A DNA stretch of 64,000 bases, from positions 25,269,317 to 25,333,316 of the forward strand of contig NC_012873.2 in NCBI RefSeq assembly GCF_000003195.3, written 5' to 3'. The stretch comes from Sorghum bicolor (Eukaryota > Streptophyta > Magnoliopsida > Poales > Poaceae). The translations under genes were made by a program, and so were the position numbers. Shown piece by piece: positions 24,202-37,096 of this stretch. Position 1 is the first letter of the stretch; each line of letters begins with the position of its first letter. The notes beneath the pieces were generated by a model. That model did no database searches, was not told the DNA's origin, and saw only the letters and a list, made by a program, of their open reading frames with translations.

Positions 24202-27200
24202 TGTAACAGAACCACCCAAATTATAAGAGATTAAGCCTGATAGTGACCATTTGCATAGTCAAACTACCGAGCTTAAACCCATATAATCCCGGTAGTCCAT
24301 GAAATCTCGAAGGATTTCAAACCACAATTCGTACATACAGCCAAGATCGTAATAAGTTCAGCGGTCACCATTCACAATTACATCCAGCTCACCACATTCA
24401 TAAAATACATCGGAGTACTTAAAATTATTACAAACCAAGTTCTCATGTTGCGGAAGCTTCATAATTCGAAAGTAAAACACACATGTTTAGTTTGATACAG
24501 TGCCATAGTCGATCATTCCCACAAAGCAAAGGAGAAGGTAGAGTGACCATCGCCCATGGTCTAGTCATCGCCCATTGCTGGGTACAAGCAGAGGATGCAA
24601 TAACCATAGTACATTTGACCATCTGCAAAACAACATGGGAATAGAACCTTGAGTACGAGAATGTACTCAGCTAGACTTACCCATCATAAACCAAAATAAA
24701 GACTCTTCAAGGATCATGTAGGTTGTATGGTGGGGTATCTGAGACTTTTTGCATAAAAGCATTATTCTACTAAAATTTAGCCTAGAGACATTTCTTCTTT
24801 TAATTAGCTCAAGTTTGATAATATCATTACCTATTATCTAGGTTTGCACCTATACTATTACAAACAAGTGTAGTAATATGATGGTACCCCATCATAGCAT
24901 TCATAAATCATTAATCATCATAACCCAAGTGTTCCATAGTCCTTACTACGAGGACGAAGCTCATGTCAAATGCTCACTATCCAGGAGCGATGGCGATTCA
25001 AATCGATTTCTAACCAGCTGGCGAGTTATTCACCACACAAACCATACTCACTGATCAAGTGAGCTACAGATCACCATGATACACTATCCAGGGCCAATTC
25101 GCGGGTTCGGCAAGCACTGCCAGTACCCGAGGACCGTTGTGGCGACCGAGGTATCCAAGGTATACCAAGGTTGTGCGCCGCGCCCTCGTCGTTCTCCTCA
25201 ACCATCACCAATACAACGCATGGCGGCTCGACTCCCGACCCGGATAGTGCTCAGGCTTCGCGGTCGGAACGACTTATCCTTCCAGCTAAGTGTGGGGCAT
25301 GCGTTCAACATGACAAGAGGGCCGTCAACGATCGGTCCTTAATCGACACAGGCAGGGGCACTATGGTCAACCCACCATAAGACCCTGCCCGGTCTCAAAT
25401 TCCTTTCCTCACTTGGTTATTCTTCCCCATAGCAATTACAGCTAATCAAACGGGTGTCCACCTATATCTCGCAGGTGACAGGAAATCACCCGACTTCTAC
25501 TGGACTAAGCAAACTAAGCATGGACTCCGTGCCTATCTACAGAGGACAAGGTAGATAAACAAGTGGTGATATCAACGAGTACATATGCATCAACGGTATC
25601 AAGCAATTCCTCACTTAAATGCAATGATAGTAGAACAAGCATAATATATCATTTATGTTAGCGAGAATAGGGAGACTTAGAATGTTCTGGGGCTTGCCTT
25701 TCTCAAACGTGCTCGGCTTGTGATCCGGGCCTCTTGCAGCTCTTCTCCTGGCTCTGGCCCTCCCAGAAGTACCTGCTCCTGGGTCTCCTCCAGCTCCTCG
25801 GGTCCCACCTCGTTCTCCTGTGAGTCTGTATGATGCATGTGTGCTCATGAGTGGAGTGCAGGATGCCCGGGGTGCAATGCTTATGCAAGTAGGTACCAGA
25901 TGACCATGACATGGTGCATAGATGATATAGGTGGTCACTTTTACAAGGTAGTCAACATCATCCAAGAACAAGTATTCGAACTTAGCATCTATTGCATTCT
26001 CTTCTACAAGTTGTCTTCAAGGTTAACCAGCAAGCTAACATGATGCTTCAAAGATACTCCAAACAATCTTTTATTCTATCTAATTCATACACAACAATTC
26101 TTATTTTATTTACTCACTTTTGGACCTACACAGTAGACTACTAGTCAATCATAAAGCTTACCATAAATTTCTCATAATATTTGGACATTTATTTTGGGCT
26201 ACAAAAATCACAAGATTAATCCATATAATCAAGTTTAAATACCCTACTGTGGTATAAGTGTCAAACAGCAGATTTCATATTTTTATAAATTACTTGTTAA
26301 CATAAGAAACATCCACAAAAATTTCCAGATTAATTGCATGATCCTATTATTTATTAAAAATCATAAACCACTGCCATGCAAGCATTTAAATCACCATAAA
26401 TTAATTCATACCGCACATAATGTGTAACAAAATTTTCCCAGAGACTAATCATCCATGCAGAGCCAACAAAACAAGTTTCATATTTTTCTGAGCTATATTT
26501 TAATTACTATGCATTTTCCGAATTTCAGCTAAAACATGAATTAAATATATTTGTACAGAAAAGTTATTCAAACATGACATGCAACCATACTAAACTATAG
26601 ATCTGGAATTATAGAGTTCATAATCTTTATTTCACAAATTTTGGAGCTGTAGAACTCAAGTTATGAAATATACAAGATTTAAACAAATCTTGAAAACCTT
26701 TATTTATGAAAAACCGACACAAAACACTAGATCCACCCAGATCCACACCCGCAGAGGCGCTGACAGGCAGGACCCAGGGGTCGTGGCCTCACGGGTCAGC
26801 CACGCCATACTCCGGCCGACTGGCTCTCGCCGACGGCGAGGTCTCCGGCCACGGGGTGAGCACCAACGTGCTCCCCGCAGCGAGGTGCACCCGAGGGTGC
26901 CCTTGGATCGGCCGGAAGATGACCGGAGCACCCCCGCGAGCATGCATGGCGGCACGGCGGCGCTGCTCGCCGTGGCCAGGCCGCTCCGGTGCGGTAGAAT
27001 GCGTGCGGGGACTCGTCTGAGCTTACTCACCGTGCTACGAACCTAACGCGCTCGAAAGCAAGCGAAATGAGGCAGAAACGAGTAAGTGGCGATGCGGCGG
27101 AGCACTCCGACGAGGTCGGGGAAACTCCGGTGAGCGATTCAGGGCTCGCGGCGGTCTCTCACCTCGGTAGAGCATGCGTAGAGGCTTACCGTGGCGAAGA

Positions 27201-28044
27201 CGAGTGCAACGGTGGGTTTGGCGCCGAGGATGGGTCACTGGTGTGGCCGACGGTGAGCGGCGGAGCTCTCCGGCGATGGCGCTACGGCGAAAATGCTGCG
27301 GCTGCTGCTCTCGCGAACGGAGGAAGGAGAAGGGAACAGGGAGGGGACAGAATGGGGTGGCCTGGGGGCGCGGGGCGGCGTCCCGACCGGGATAAGGCCA
27401 CTCGGCCGCGACGCGTCCACGACGCCGATGTACGGCCGCCACGTGGCCGGCGCCGGGTGGAGCGAGGCGGCGTCCGCGCGCAGGAGAGAGGGGAGAGGAA
27501 AACGGGCCGCGCTGTCTGGCTGGGCCGAAAGGGAGGTGGGTCGGCCTAGCAGCGCCTGCCCCCTTTTCTCTTTTTTGAATTTCTTTTCTCCAAAAAGCTT
27601 AAATAAGATATTTGAAGCCTTTGCAAAACTTTTCAGTGGTTGGAGTAAATAGAAGAATTGCTCCCCATAAAATTCCCTACAACTTTGTTTTAATAAGCAA
27701 AGCCAAATGCTAAATAGAATTTGAATCACAAATTAAAACTAGTTCTAGGTTTTTAATAAATTCATTTTAGGGATTTTTGTATAAATTCCATTTCTCAATT
27801 TCTATAGCTCCAAAAATTTCACAAAATTACTCTTAAATCTTCTGACACATATTTCAACCTAATTTGGGTATTTCAAGAAAATTAGAAGTAAGCATAATAT
27901 TTTTACCATATTTAATTCACACAAAATAAAGCACATAAAATCACACTTGAATGAATGACATGCTCATGTGATGCTATGCTTGATGAGAATGCTTATGGAT
28001 GAGTGTATGAGACTAAGTGCATGCTTAACACCTAGGGTGTTACA
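24202..28044 (-). repeat. Y2 5' LTR
   Basis: TGTAACAGAACCACCC to CACCTAGGGTGTTACA; pair of 13664-17546. It contains the GC-rich island at about 26700-27570. It should hold the promoter of the Y2 transcript, which runs leftwards; I could not place the TATA box with confidence. Confidence 0.92.
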
Positions 28045-28513
28045 TCAGCCCGAGCATAACTGATGCGATAACCACATCCCAACTCGGTAATCGGTTGATC
28101 ATGCTTTTGTGCAAATGCTTGGCTCATGAATGAATGCGATGATCCAGAATCAAACAAAACAACTGCAAGATGTTGGTTGACAGGGAACATAACAGCTGTT
28201 ACCTGTTATCCTTCCGGGATCTCCTCGATTGAGGTGTGGTGCACACGGGCTGGGTAGGTCGTTTGCTGCTTCTTGGGGTAGGGACATTCCTTAGCAAAGT
28301 GCCCCATCTTGTGGCAGTTTTAGCATGGTCCGTTGGTCATGGTGTTGGCAGCGGTGCAGCGGCCGGATTCACCCTTCGCTTTGCTAGAGCCACTGCTACC
28401 TTGTACGGCCTCGGTTGAGTTGGATGTCTTGTATTTCTTTTCTGAGGAGGTCGGAACCTAGCACCCGAGGCAGGAGGACCATACTGCTAACGTCCTGCCA
28501 CTGGTGCCCTGGA
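28045..28513 (-). pseudogene. pol: Y1 gag zinc knuckle and protease N-terminal half
   Basis: Resumes Y1 to the right of Y2. The minus strand reads a CCHC knuckle whose second residue pair is broken by TAA (TAC in Y2), then GHFAKECPYPKKQQTTYPARV and HHTSIEEIPEG. The protease active site VVLFDSGSSHSFMSQAF is intact, followed by YRISYARAD at the Y2 junction. The other half is at 13263-13663. The first part (28350-28510) is an RQQ-rich linker with frameshifts. Confidence 0.82.
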
Positions 28514-29356
28514 CTAAGATGATCCGGCTTCAAAAGCCCTCTTGCATGATTTGGATGCACTGTAGTTGTTATTATTGTTCTCTTGAGTCAGATAGTCACT
28601 GATGTAGGCATTGAAAGTAGCCTGGGTCCCTGTACCCATAGTTTTTAGCATCTTCAGGCTCAAGCCCCTCTGGAAACTAGCAATCTTCTTAGCATCTATG
28701 TTAACAAACTCTGGAGCATAACGAGCAAGGTTGTTGAAAGCGTGTAGATATTCTTTCACAATCTTGGTTCCCTGAGACAGCTTCATGAATTCTCCATTCT
28801 TCATCTCCACCAGACCCGGAGGAATATAATTTCCCTTGAAAGCAGTGGTGAAGCAGTTCGAGGTGATCGGGGTTCCCTCTGGATAGGTGGTACGAAGATG
28901 GGACCACCAAATCCTAGCAGGCCCCTGCAACGGGTGCGATGCATACTCTGCCTTGAGCTCTTCGGTCATCCGAAGGAGACAGAACTTCTGCTCCATGGTG
29001 TTAATCCATTCATCCGCTTCAAGCGGCTCCATGGCCTCCTTAAAGACCGGTGGTTTGGTGTCCATGAAGTCCTTGAAAGAGCTGTACTGATTCACTTGGT
29101 GGCCGCCCTGGTTATCCCCATGACGGGTGTTGTCAGCGATGTTGCGTAGGGTAGCTTCCATGTTTTGCTTCATTTGTTCCATGTTTCGTTGGCTTCCTAG
29201 AAACTGCGTGAAAAACACGTCTACAGTGTACGGAGGAGGTGGTGGTGGCGGCGGTGATGGTGCTCTTTCCTTATTCCTCCGAGCCCCACCTCCGGAGGAA
29301 CCTTCTCCAGCACTAGAGTTGCGGTTACCCCCGCCACGTGTTTGCACCGTCTGCAT
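28514..29356 (-). pseudogene. gag: Y1 gag (capsid), largely intact
   Basis: 280 codons open from MQTVQTRGGG at 29356. An unstructured proline-rich start (ERAPSPPPPP) leads to YTVDVFFTQFLGSQRNMEQM, then the capsid: FKDFMDTKPPVFK, EPLEADEWINTMEQKFCLL, ELKAEYASHPLQGPARIWW, FTTAFKGNYIPPG, GEFMKLSQGTKIVKEYLHAF and IASFQRGLSLKML. It ends at TAG 28514-28516 where Y2 has CAG. This is the typical Retrotrans_gag arrangement of Tekay elements. It is the best-preserved gag in the window. Confidence 0.9.
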
Positions 29357-29689
29357 GCGTCAACGATAAGCAGTCGTTAGGGGTTGTTATCAACTAGTAG
29401 ACATATGCAAAATCGTGCCACATTGAATATACTAATGAAAAAAAATCCACACAATAAACAGAGGCACAATGATTCATTATCCACACACAACATCACTAAC
29501 TGATTACTTAGCATCTAGCCAATAGGGTTCGCATACATCCAAAATTGCCAGTATACATACACTGGACTTTTAGCCTCAACACAACTCAGCACGTAAAGTC
29601 TTACACATCCAAGATCCAAACAGATTACAAGCACATGCCATGCAACAACAATAGCAAAAGAAGAAGGACTAGCTCTAGAGCCCTAGCAT

Positions 29690-30297
29690 CTACTCACTAT
29701 GGTCGTTGTCCATGCCGGAACCTTCGCCGTCCTCATCTCCATTGGCGGCCTCCTCCATCTCTAGATCCTCATCCATCTCATCCTTAGAATCTGTCTCAGC
29801 TGCTCTAGGTAGATGATGAGGATGGAGTTGATTATGCAACTGGTGGATCTCCTCATGCAGGTTCTCATTGTACTCCTCAGCATTAGCTAGCTGCTGCTCA
29901 AGCTCAGGCTGTTGGGCCCTAAGGGTGTCCTCCTCGTGTCAGGCTTCATTCCTCTGACCAAGCACATGAATTAGCATGCGCTCACAGTTTCTGTGAGCTG
30001 TGGTCACCCTGTCCCTCTGCTCTCTTACTACTAGCATATCCTGACTCAGCACACTATTCTGCTAGACTGCCTGGTCCCTCTCTAAAGAAACACGGGCCAG
30101 CTCTACCTGCAGCCTCTCAACCTCACTATCAAACTCATACTGTAGCTGGCGCTTCTCATCCTGAACTGTCAGTAGTGACCTAGACAAGCACCCCAAGCAG
30201 CACTCTAGACCTCCATAAGTCTTCATCATGACAAACATAGCACTCATAGCTGTACTGTCACTATGTTGGTCCTCATCTAAACTCCTCTCTAGAGCAC
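29690..30297 (-). pseudogene. Y1 orf0, C-terminal part (coiled coil and acidic tail)
   Basis: Downstream half of the Y1 copy of orf0, cut from its N-terminus by B1. It reads ALERSLDEDQHSDSTAMSAM, MKTYGGLECCLGCLSRSLLT, DEKRQLQYEFDSEVERLQVE and REQRDRVT. The frame then runs without indel through ENLHEEIHQLHNQLHPHHLP to DEMDEDLEMEEA and DEDGEGSGMDNDHSE, and ends in TAG at 29690-29692. In-frame breaks are TAG at about 30062-30064 (CAG in Y2) and a TGA near 29942 (TGG in Y2). The same stop codon and acidic end in both copies support a real protein end. Confidence 0.7.
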
Positions 30298-31677
30298 TGT
30301 TGATATTTGGTAACGCAATAAGGAAATGATCCGCAAGCGCACGGATATCGATGAGCATTTCACCCGGGAGGTTATCCAGAGTTATCGTATTTATATTTTT
30401 ACCACTGGGAGAAAGGGTGCATCTGACTAACCAAATCTATTGCTACTACCCCTTTAGGCTACAAAGAATGTCTCTCGATGTGAGCGATGTATAGAGAAGA
30501 CTGCAACCGTAGTCTCGTTCTAACTTTGGTAAGGATGATCTACTGTTCTATTGGGGAGGCTCACGGAATCTAGACAACACAAAGGATGTTCGACCCGCAC
30601 CTATAAACCTACCCGTCCTGCTAATGAGATAGGGGATACAAAGGTAAATCGGAAATGTCACGTTCCTCGCTACTACCATGGTCCAGCTAGTCAGGGGATA
30701 TCTATGAGTACCCTAGCCTAAACACCACGTTTATGCTAGCAAGTGATTACTCTAATACTCAACCAGAAGAGGATTAAAGTAAACTCATAAACCAAAGAAC
30801 AATAAAACAAGAACTTACTAGAATTTAGAAGTCGAATTACTGAAGAATCTTAGAATCAAGCCTCGGGTTAGGAGACTTGATCCCGCAGGTACAACTCGGA
30901 GTAGACACCGACAAGCCGGCCTTCCTATGTTCCACACCTCCACTCTATCTCTCTCAATCTAGTAGAAACTAGAAGATCTATTTCTACTTACATTGGTTGC
31001 TAAGCCTAAAAAGAAATATTATTTAGAGAAGAGGTTTTCCTTCGAGGGCACCCCTCAATCTCTATGATAATTTCTTGTCTTCTCCAGGGGCCAGGGGGTC
31101 TCCTTATATAGTGCTCCTCCTCTATGCATTTTTGGTTCAGCAGGCGATGTGGTACTAAACTTTCCACCATATCTCATTAAAATACACATAGGCCTTCATG
31201 GACCAAAATCTCATTTGGGCCCAATTAATCCCGCAGCTCTTTTATGTGGTGTGCTTCTTTTATTAATATCTCTTGATTCCGAACACCAAATATAGCAAAT
31301 AATATATGCATTTCGATCAGCTCGACGAGATCTTTGTAATGGTGTACTCCATTCTGTGATTGGTGGAAACACCTGGGCGGGCGCCCAAGGGGAGAGGGCG
31401 GGCGCCCTGCCCCCGGGCCCGTTCGGCCTCCCGTTCGTTCTCGTGGTTTCTGGAGTCTTCTAGATGATAGAAAATTGCGCGGCACGTTAATATCTCTATG
31501 TAAACCCAACATGTGGGCCTTTCTTTCTCATTTCTTGATAACCCCCTGCAGAAATAGACAAACACCAAAACTCGTGGAATCCTGTCAGATAAAACCCTAA
31601 GTCTAGCTGTTGATTTCATTTGGATCCTTTTCTTTGTTTATTTTATAATTAAATTTGATACTTAAGGACCGTCAACA
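30298..31677 (-). repeat. B1 3' LTR
   Basis: Plus strand TGTTGATATTTGG to ACCGTCAACA; pair of 37123-38503. A TATA box (TATATAAG on the element strand) lies at 31103-31110. It contains GC-rich GGGCGCCC and GCGGGCGCCC repeats near 31375-31420. Confidence 0.92.
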
Positions 31678-33840
31678 AACTCCCCCAAGCTTACCTCTTG
31701 CTCGTCCCTGAGCAAGGATGAACTCAAGAGTTTCTGCAGTGGTTTCATGCCTTAAAAGTACACACGCATTCAAGCAAGATCTCATCTCTTAGTTAGAATA
31801 AACTGTTAAGACTTAAAACTTACTCATTTTACCTTTCACCATGGGGCTTGTAACCTTCACTTGTGTCTTGAGCAGTTAAAAGATAGAACAGTCTAGTCAA
31901 GTGCTATGTCTCGTATTCTTGATCAGCTATAGCTCTGGAGTTTTTGCAGATTTTTAAATAAAACTCAGAGATTCCTTGTATGACTCTCTCAGATCTCTCT
32001 TTTGTGGTATTTCTGGATCCTTTCCAAGGCAGTAATAGTATATGCCTTCTCTCAAAGTATGTAGTATTTATGGTATGAGGCATAGTGATATTGCCTTCTC
32101 TCTCACCCCACTCTAATAAGGTTCTGATATCTGGAGCTCATAGGTGGGAGACCGCTAATACATACTTACAAGACATTTATTGCATAGTCAAACCATGGAT
32201 CCAGAAGAACAAGTCAATAAGTCAAATCAAGATGTGCATGTGTGGCGAGTGAATGGTATATGGTGATGATGGTGATAACAATGGTGAAAGTCTAATTCTA
32301 CTTTTGCTCTTTTAAGGGGATAGATACCTTTCTTGCACTTTGAAGCTTTTTTGGGAGAATGAGATGCTCTATATTTTCTTTTTCTTTCCTCTTAGGTGGG
32401 TATCTTGTACCCCTAATTCTACTGTCGGACACTTGTCCATTTTTACCTCTCGTCTCACTTTTTCTTTTCTTCGAGGTTCCGGGCACTTGCCCCTGTTTAT
32501 TTCCTTGTATTATTTTTTTTCTCTTTTTTTTATTTTTCTTTTTTTTAGAGCACTCATCTCCTGAAAGAATGTAGCAAGTGGTAGTAACCAAAATAACTGG
32601 AGCATTTATTTCACAGGGAATAATAGGGATAGGAAAATGTTTTTGGCTATTCTCTCCCGGATTAGGAGTAGAATAATTTTGGGTGAATCTGGAGATGGAA
32701 ATGAGTGGATATATGTGGATGGTACTTCCGGAGTAGAAGTAGCATGTATGAGTGGACATGCAAGTGAATCTTGATTTTAACCACATGACAAGCTCCTAAG
32801 GGTCTACACAGCTTGACCACACTCAATGCTCATAAGCAGTAAAAAGTAAATATGTGGCTCAAAGTCTAGCAAGCATGTATATATGGCTGTGGTAGGAATT
32901 TAAACTCTCATCATATAGGAACTCATCATGTGTTATTTTCAAGATTTTCCAAAGATAAAATTCTCCAGAATTCTAGCATCTCTAGGAATAGATAAACAGC
33001 AGCTCAACCTTCCCATATCATATCCGTTAACGACTTAGACTTTAGATCAAGTACTCTTCCCACAAGTTCAGATTTAGAGCAAATCATAATTCATAACAGT
33101 CATGCCTAAACTTGAGAGAGATTTCAATTTTAAGAACTAGTCATGGCAGAGCAACTATTCATCATTTCCATGAGAGAGCTTATCATGGGGGTTCATAGCA
33201 AATTTTATTTATTTATTTGTTTAGCAAACTAAGCAAAGATATATATAAAAGCACAAAATCTTTATTTGGGTTTTCATAATTATGCATCTTTTATTATTTG
33301 AGTAAAGTATAAACGCGAGTAGAAACACTTAGCTAGATAAATGGGGGTGCTCTCCCCCAAGCTGGATTTTGACGTAATTTCTTCTGATGTAGCTAGCAGG
33401 TGGTAGAGGTGTATTTGAAAGTCAGCAGCATTCTGACAGCGATTAGAATGTCCTCCGTCTGCTAGTCTTCTTGATTCTTAAATGCTGTAGAGCTCAAATA
33501 GACAACAAAGCTTTGTGGAACTGGTTAAGTGTTAGCATAAATATCTAGCCTTTATCATATTGAGCCTCCTCAATAAATATTACTTATTTAGCAGGATTAT
33601 GCATTTATTATTTTTATATTTTTTTATTGTAAGATGAAAACTTATTTATTTTATTTTTATGCCACCACAGAGAATGTACTTATGGGTTTTATGCCATGAG
33701 CATACTCACATGGGGCTTACTATTGTTTTAACATTTTTATTTTTATTTTTTTTTCAAGATAGCATGAACCTGATTAACTAAGCAAACTATTGAATGGAAA
33801 AGGATAACTACCAAGTTTACCTCTTGGCAAGGCGTTCGGT
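31678..33840 (-). other. B1 non-coding 3' internal region with polypurine tract
   Basis: About 2.1 kb with no conserved ORF between the protease region and the 3' LTR. The element strand ends AGCTTGGGGGAGTT (31678-31691), the polypurine tract. B2 holds the matching region at about 46690-48833, with an identical tract. A lysine-rich 162-codon ORF at 32298-32786 is not kept in B2. Long A+T runs occur near 32510-32550 and 33600-33760. Confidence 0.7.
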
Positions 33841-33875
33841 GTTTTTAAGTCCTCCGAACGGGACTCCTTGTGTTT

Positions 33876-34762
33876 TCAGTCGTCCTGGGATTCGCTAGGT
33901 GGCGTAGTCGGTGATTCCGGCGGCGCCTCTTCTTCGTGTATAACTATCTTCTCTCTCCACACCTGACTCGGTGCTACAGTCTCCTCAGGACAGTTCTGTT
34001 CAAGTTGTATGTCTTCAGACCTTATCACTTCTCCTTCGTAGTCTACCCCATCCGTCCTTGATGATTTGCCTCCTCTGGTTGCGGTTGCGTTGTCTTCTTC
34101 TTGTCCTGACCTACTTAGAGTCTTCAACTATATAGTTAAGGTCAGTAAAATAGCGGCATACCTTCTTAGAGGAGAAGTGTACGTGGACTTCTCCGATTCC
34201 AATATAGATGATGGCTTTGATAGTGTTGTGGAACGGTCTTCCAAGGATGGTGGGTGGATCATACTCGTCTTCTCCCATGTCAATGACCTGAAAATCATCT
34301 GGAGCTGAATGTATCTTGGTTGTAGGAGCATGGTTCCATGCAGAGCTGATAAGTGACTGTGGCCATTATGTTATCGTCAGATCCGGTGTCGTAGAGTGTC
34401 TTCTGAAAAGAGTATCCATTGATTGCGCACTCGATGCTTGAAACACCAGGGTCGTCCTTCTTGATCAGGAAAGGCGATTTGAGTCGACGATCTTGACCTC
34501 CTCCAACAAGGATCCAATGTTTTAAGTCTTCTAGACAAGACTTCTCACCGTCTTCATCCTTTAGGTGCATCATTTGATTAGGTGTGGACCTTGATGTCTG
34601 CACCTCTTGATACGGAGTCATCCTTGTTCTTTGTTTGCTCAGCAGTTCAAAGTGCGGTGTTGGCAATATCCTGCTTAGTGTGTTTGTGCTTGTAGATCTA
34701 GGTCCTTCACTTGGTGGAATTTGGGAGTTGTAAAACTCCTCCATGTTTTGTTTGAAGTGTAC
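33876..34762 (-). pseudogene. B1 retropepsin-like domain
   Basis: From 34744 leftwards the frame starts MEEFYNSQIPPSEGPRS, has NQMMHLKDEDGEKSCLEDLK, then INGYSFQKTLYDTGSDDNIM, whose DTGS is the aspartic protease signature. After a frame change near 34310-34330 the expected downstream strands appear: VIDMGEDEYDPPTILGRPF and a YIGIGEVHVHFSSKKV-type segment. A polar acidic tail runs to 33876. Proteins of this kind are common in grass LTR elements. B2 lacks the protease core. An apparent splice acceptor precedes the start (34763-34764). Confidence 0.7.
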
Positions 34763-36094
34763 CTATTCATAGAGACAAGGCAGAGATCAAGTGCATGGGC
34801 CCTGTTGGTGGAAAACACCAACAGAACCAAAAGTGTATTTGTTCTTCTCTAACCTTAAGCATAGTGAGCAAGACAAAGTTGATGGATCATGAGTGTAGCA
34901 TTTAAAACATTTGTTAGATCAGATGGCTCAACCTAATGGAAAGATAATCTATCTATATTTATGTTTTGTTTATATCTTCCAAAGATTTAAATGTACAACA
35001 TTTTAGCTTATATGATTAGGAGTGTGGGATCACGAAGGTAGTACTAAGAACAAAGATTAAAGGACTAAACATGTTGAATTAATTGAGTTGGTTAATTTGG
35101 AGTTACAGATCAGACATGTTTGTCTCTTTATTTATGCGAATGCTAGAACCAAGGAGAAACTTATAAAAATGATAGTCAAGTACTTTAAGATGTTACCTTA
35201 ATTGAAGAGTGATGGTATAGTATCACCTTGTGGAAGCTTTCCTTTCTTAGCGGTTGTGCATCGTGTTTGTGGCACCCTCCATGAATCATCTCTTATGAGC
35301 TACGTCTTTCTTGTGCAAATTGTTAAACTTCATGTGTCTCCTTTATCTCCAATGAGTTTGTATCTCAGGACTTCCCAGGTTGATATTGAAAGTTTTCCTG
35401 CAGGGGTTAGTCCAACAAAATATCCCAAATCTACTATAGCATACTATCGGCTCAAAAATCAACCTAGACACCATGTCTAATTTGATTTAGAAGGGCATTT
35501 TAACCTAAGCACCATGCTTAATTTAAAATCCCTTGGAAGTAAGATCATCATTCCTAAACTAAGCACTATGCTTAATTAAGAGATAAATGAAACTACTCCA
35601 AACCTAGACATATACTAAAGCAAATAAAGGTGGCATGAGAGCAATTATAGAGATCCTACTCAAGTGGAGGTGAAGTAGTGTAATTAGTATTTAACAAATT
35701 GAGCATCTCTCAAAGGTAGGGACAACCAACATAGCAACATGGCGAAGGATGTTTTTATGTAAAGTACTCCCCCAAGCTTGAATTTTACAAAATTCAAGTT
35801 TGGATGAATTTAATTCAATGTTGCATGATGTTTGGTTGGACATACCTTGTGCTTGTCATTCATCCGATCTTCTTGCTCCTATCCTAGAAAGGTTAGTGGC
35901 AAGAATACCAGAAGGAATATTTCTACGATTATCTTTATATGCTCAATATACAGGGCAATGTTGCAAATAATTAGAAGTTCATGTTACGATCTGATCAGTG
36001 CTTGTTTTCGGACATTAAGCTTATCCTTGGGAAACCATCAAGTTATGTTGGTGAAGTGGTTTCCCCTCCAACGCTGACCTATATCAAGATCAAC

Positions 36095-37009
36095 TCAACA
36101 AGATCTGCAATATTTATTATAGACATATGCATCGACAACCGCCCTTTTAAAGTTTTTATAAATAGAAAGGAAGAGGGGGTTGGAGATCTCAAATGTGGTA
36201 AGGATGGAGAGACTAATTGATTGGGGAGATGTTTTATATGAGCGAGGTAAGATATTTATGAAATAACTTCCATGCTCACTGTTGTTTCTCTTATTCTCAA
36301 ACTCCAAGGATGATTCTTCATGAATGCTTAAAATTTCTCTAGGATTGTCTCTCAAGTTTGTTTTATCTATCCATTCAATGGTGATAGCACAAGGATTTTT
36401 AATGCCCTCTAGCCATTGATGTTGCTCTTCTCGATCCTCCTTCTTATGCATGGGATGTCTAGAGAGATTCATAGGATTATCGGGAGGTTCAAGAGAAAGA
36501 GCATAGTAGAAACTATTAAGCTTAAGGATGGGATGGATAGCCGAATCATGGGATTGTAATGTTTGGAAATTGGCTATTGAAACTTCCTTTCCTCGTTTGG
36601 GAGATGATTCCTTCTCTATCTCTAAGATTTTTCTATGAAGACTAGTACAAGAAGGATCTCCATGAATGAAGACATACCTTCCTTTACTAATAGATAAAGA
36701 AAGAAGGACTCTACCAAAGGTTATAAGACCAATGTGAAAATATCTAGGAAAAACATGGTCTTGTAGGGCTAGGTCTAAACCAGAATTTATAGAAAGATTA
36801 ACAGATTCCGTAGGTGTAGCTAAAAGTGCATTATCTTCTTGATTAAAAGATAGGACCTCGGCTATAGAAAAGGGTTGGTTTTGACCTATTGCAATCAACT
36901 CCGGACACAGATCATAATTAGGGGCAGGACGTGTTGACTCCCATGGTCTATGGCTGGTCTCCGAAGGTGCAAAGAATTCAATAATAGGTATGGAATTTGA
37001 GTTATCCAT
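36095..37009 (-). CDS. B1 ORF of about 304 codons, function unknown
   Basis: Open from ATG 37009 (MDNSNSIPIIEFFAPSETS) to a stop at 36095. It lies about 90 bases after the primer site, where gag would be expected. The reading frame extends further upstream into the LTR, but this ATG is the first after the primer site in frame. The protein is polar, with SIAEVLSFNQEDNALL, VFPRYFHIGLITFGRVLLSL, FIHGDPSCTSLHRKI and HKKEDREEQHQWLEG. I see no zinc knuckle and no capsid signature, so calling it Gag would be a guess. It has no stop over 300 codons, in keeping with the element's youth. Confidence 0.55.
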   Translation of the reverse strand: MDNSNSIPIIEFFAPSETSHRPWESTRPAPNYDLCPELIAIGQNQPFSIAEVLSFNQEDNALLATPTESVNLSINSGLDLALQDHVFPRYFHIGLITFGRVLLSLSISKGRYVFIHGDPSCTSLHRKILEIEKESSPKRGKEVSIANFQTLQSHDSAIHPILKLNSFYYALSLEPPDNPMNLSRHPMHKKEDREEQHQWLEGIKNPCAITIEWIDKTNLRDNPREILSIHEESSLEFENKRNNSEHGSYFINILPRSYKTSPQSISLSILTTFEISNPLFLSIYKNFKRAVVDAYVYNKYCRSC

Positions 37010-37096
37010 AAAGATAAAAAGATAAAAGAATAAAAGTATAAAAGTATAATACAAGATAATAGCAAGATTCAAAGTTATCTCAGCAAACCGTCTTTC

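Larger units (their letters stand above)
13664..28044 (-). mobile_element. Y2: Tekay/Del-type chromovirus nested in Y1
   Basis: A complete element: 3' LTR 13664-17546, internal region 17547-24201 and 5' LTR 24202-28044. Flanks are TCAGG (13659-13663) and TCAGC (28045-28049), a 5-bp duplication with one change. Y1 protease sequence resumes immediately on the right. Y2 belongs to a sister subfamily of Y1 (LTR start ACAGAACCACCC versus ACAGAACCGCCC). About 19 differences separate its LTRs over the first 415 or so bases by eye. It carries orf0, gag and pol, all with stops or frameshifts. Confidence 0.92.

Noticed and set aside
32298..32786. 162-codon lysine-rich ORF in B1
   Set aside because: The homologous stretch of B2 (about 47750-48200) carries indels and does not keep the frame.
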